Assembly (NCBI RefSeq): GCF_000421525.1
Contig: NZ_ATXE01000002.1
Span: forward strand, 310,001-374,000
DNA: 64,000 nt
DNA from: Aestuariimicrobium kwangyangense DSM 21549
GTDB taxonomy: Bacteria; Actinomycetota; Actinomycetes; Propionibacteriales; Propionibacteriaceae
Direction: 5' to 3'
Of this stretch, positions 63,680 through 64,000 are shown one piece after another (position 1 is the first letter of the stretch; each line of letters starts with the position of its first letter). Below the pieces are notes generated by a model. It searched no databases and was not told the origin of the DNA. It saw only the letters and a list, made by a program, of their open reading frames with translations. A program made the position numbers and the translations under genes.

Positions 63680-64000
63680 TCACCCTAACTGTTGGGGATC
63701 GACGCGCACCCGCACCGGTGTCGCCTTGCGGGCGGCACGCTGGTCCAGCCCCGCCGCGATCGCCCCCACCACCTGTCGTCCCTGCGCCCGCGGGGCACGC
63801 ACGATCATCCGCACCAGCCCGTCGACCTCACCGCCCACACCGGGGCCCTCGATCGGCACGGGCCCCAGCAGTTCGACCGACTCCAGTTCCGCCAGCGCCG
63901 CCCAGACGATCAGTTCATCGACCGCCTGAGCGGTGCCCTCGAGGGTGACGAAGCTGACGGCGGGAGGGAACCCCGCCTCGAGACGTTCACCCAGCAGACG
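63680..64000 (-). CDS. priA: Probable primosomal protein N' (PriA), C-terminal part only
   Basis: The reverse strand is open from the window edge for 106 codons to a TGA. It reads RLLGERLEAGFPPAVSFVTL, later LLGPVPIEGPGVGGEVDGLV and RMIVRAPRAQGRQV, and ends RKATPVRVRVDPQQLG. This matches the C-terminal domain of actinobacterial PriA-like replication restart proteins (FPPAV...LGPVP...VRVDPQ). The helicase domain lies outside the window, and many actinobacterial homologues lack helicase motifs. It is immediately upstream of fmt. Confidence 0.85.
   Translation of the reverse strand, partial: RLLGERLEAGFPPAVSFVTLEGTAQAVDELIVWAALAELESVELLGPVPIEGPGVGGEVDGLVRMIVRAPRAQGRQVVGAIAAGLDQRAARKATPVRVRVDPQQLG

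Overview
The window is high-GC DNA with short intergenic gaps and many 1, 4 or 8 nt start/stop overlaps. It reads as a chromosomal segment of an actinobacterium. A Pup/Dop/ARC cluster, a tRNA m1A58 methyltransferase, a PAC2-family protein, DUF222-HNH and Dps all support this. Gene content suggests the Propionibacteriaceae or a nearby family, but that is inference. There is no rRNA, CRISPR array, integrase or transposase.

Layout. 1-7.4 kb: metX (cut by the window edge), ybaK, and a LacI-regulated divergent module of a GMC oxidoreductase against a Gfo/Idh dehydrogenase plus a UPF0303 protein, with a palindromic operator between them; then a HAD phosphatase broken by two frameshifts. 7.4-14.3 kb: a lysine catabolic group (lat, hglS-like, ALDH7-like) and an AlkX/YcaQ-like protein. 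14.3-20.4 kb: a DUF222-HNH protein, an esterase, a complete OpuC/OsmU-type ABC operon and a Nei2 glycosylase. 20.4-25.3 kb: Dps, a DUF4118 sensor-like protein, an aldo/keto reductase, an RclA-like flavoprotein disulfide reductase and a YciI protein.

25.3-28.9 kb is the most unusual part. A DoxX protein, a DUF6448 protein and an S26 peptidase resembling the Ni-SOD maturation protease SodX lie on the minus strand. Divergent from them is an operon of a 77-aa protein, an ECF sigma factor, an RsrA-like zinc anti-sigma protein and a Crp/Fnr regulator. The DUF6448 product begins with a short leader followed by His-Cys-Asp, as in nickel superoxide dismutase, and ends in a His-rich tail. A perfect FNR-type palindrome lies at about -41 of its predicted promoter. 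I propose a redox-responsive, leader-processed metalloprotein system.

28.9-35.8 kb: a MacB-like ABC exporter and three exported or membrane-anchored proteins, one with DUF1524-HNH and excalibur domains. 35.8-42.5 kb: an Entner-Doudoroff pair (eda-kdgK), three aldo/keto reductases (one frameshifted), an XRE/MmyB regulator and an SDR. 42.6-54.1 kb: tRNA-Pro(GGG), der, plsC-like, cmk, tyrA, pup, dop, DUF3054, arc, trmI, a HAD protein and an unknown membrane protein. No prcBA or pafA lies in the cluster, and ARC lacks the C-terminal proteasome-docking tail, so pupylation here may be uncoupled from a 20S proteasome. 54.1-64 kb: metH, PAC2, rpe, a frameshifted secreted S1 protease with a small membrane protein in lower-GC DNA, then rsmB, fmt and the end of a priA-like gene.

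Four single-base frame disruptions occur in three genes (HAD, aldo/keto reductase, protease). Some could be sequencing errors, so these genes should be treated as possibly intact.
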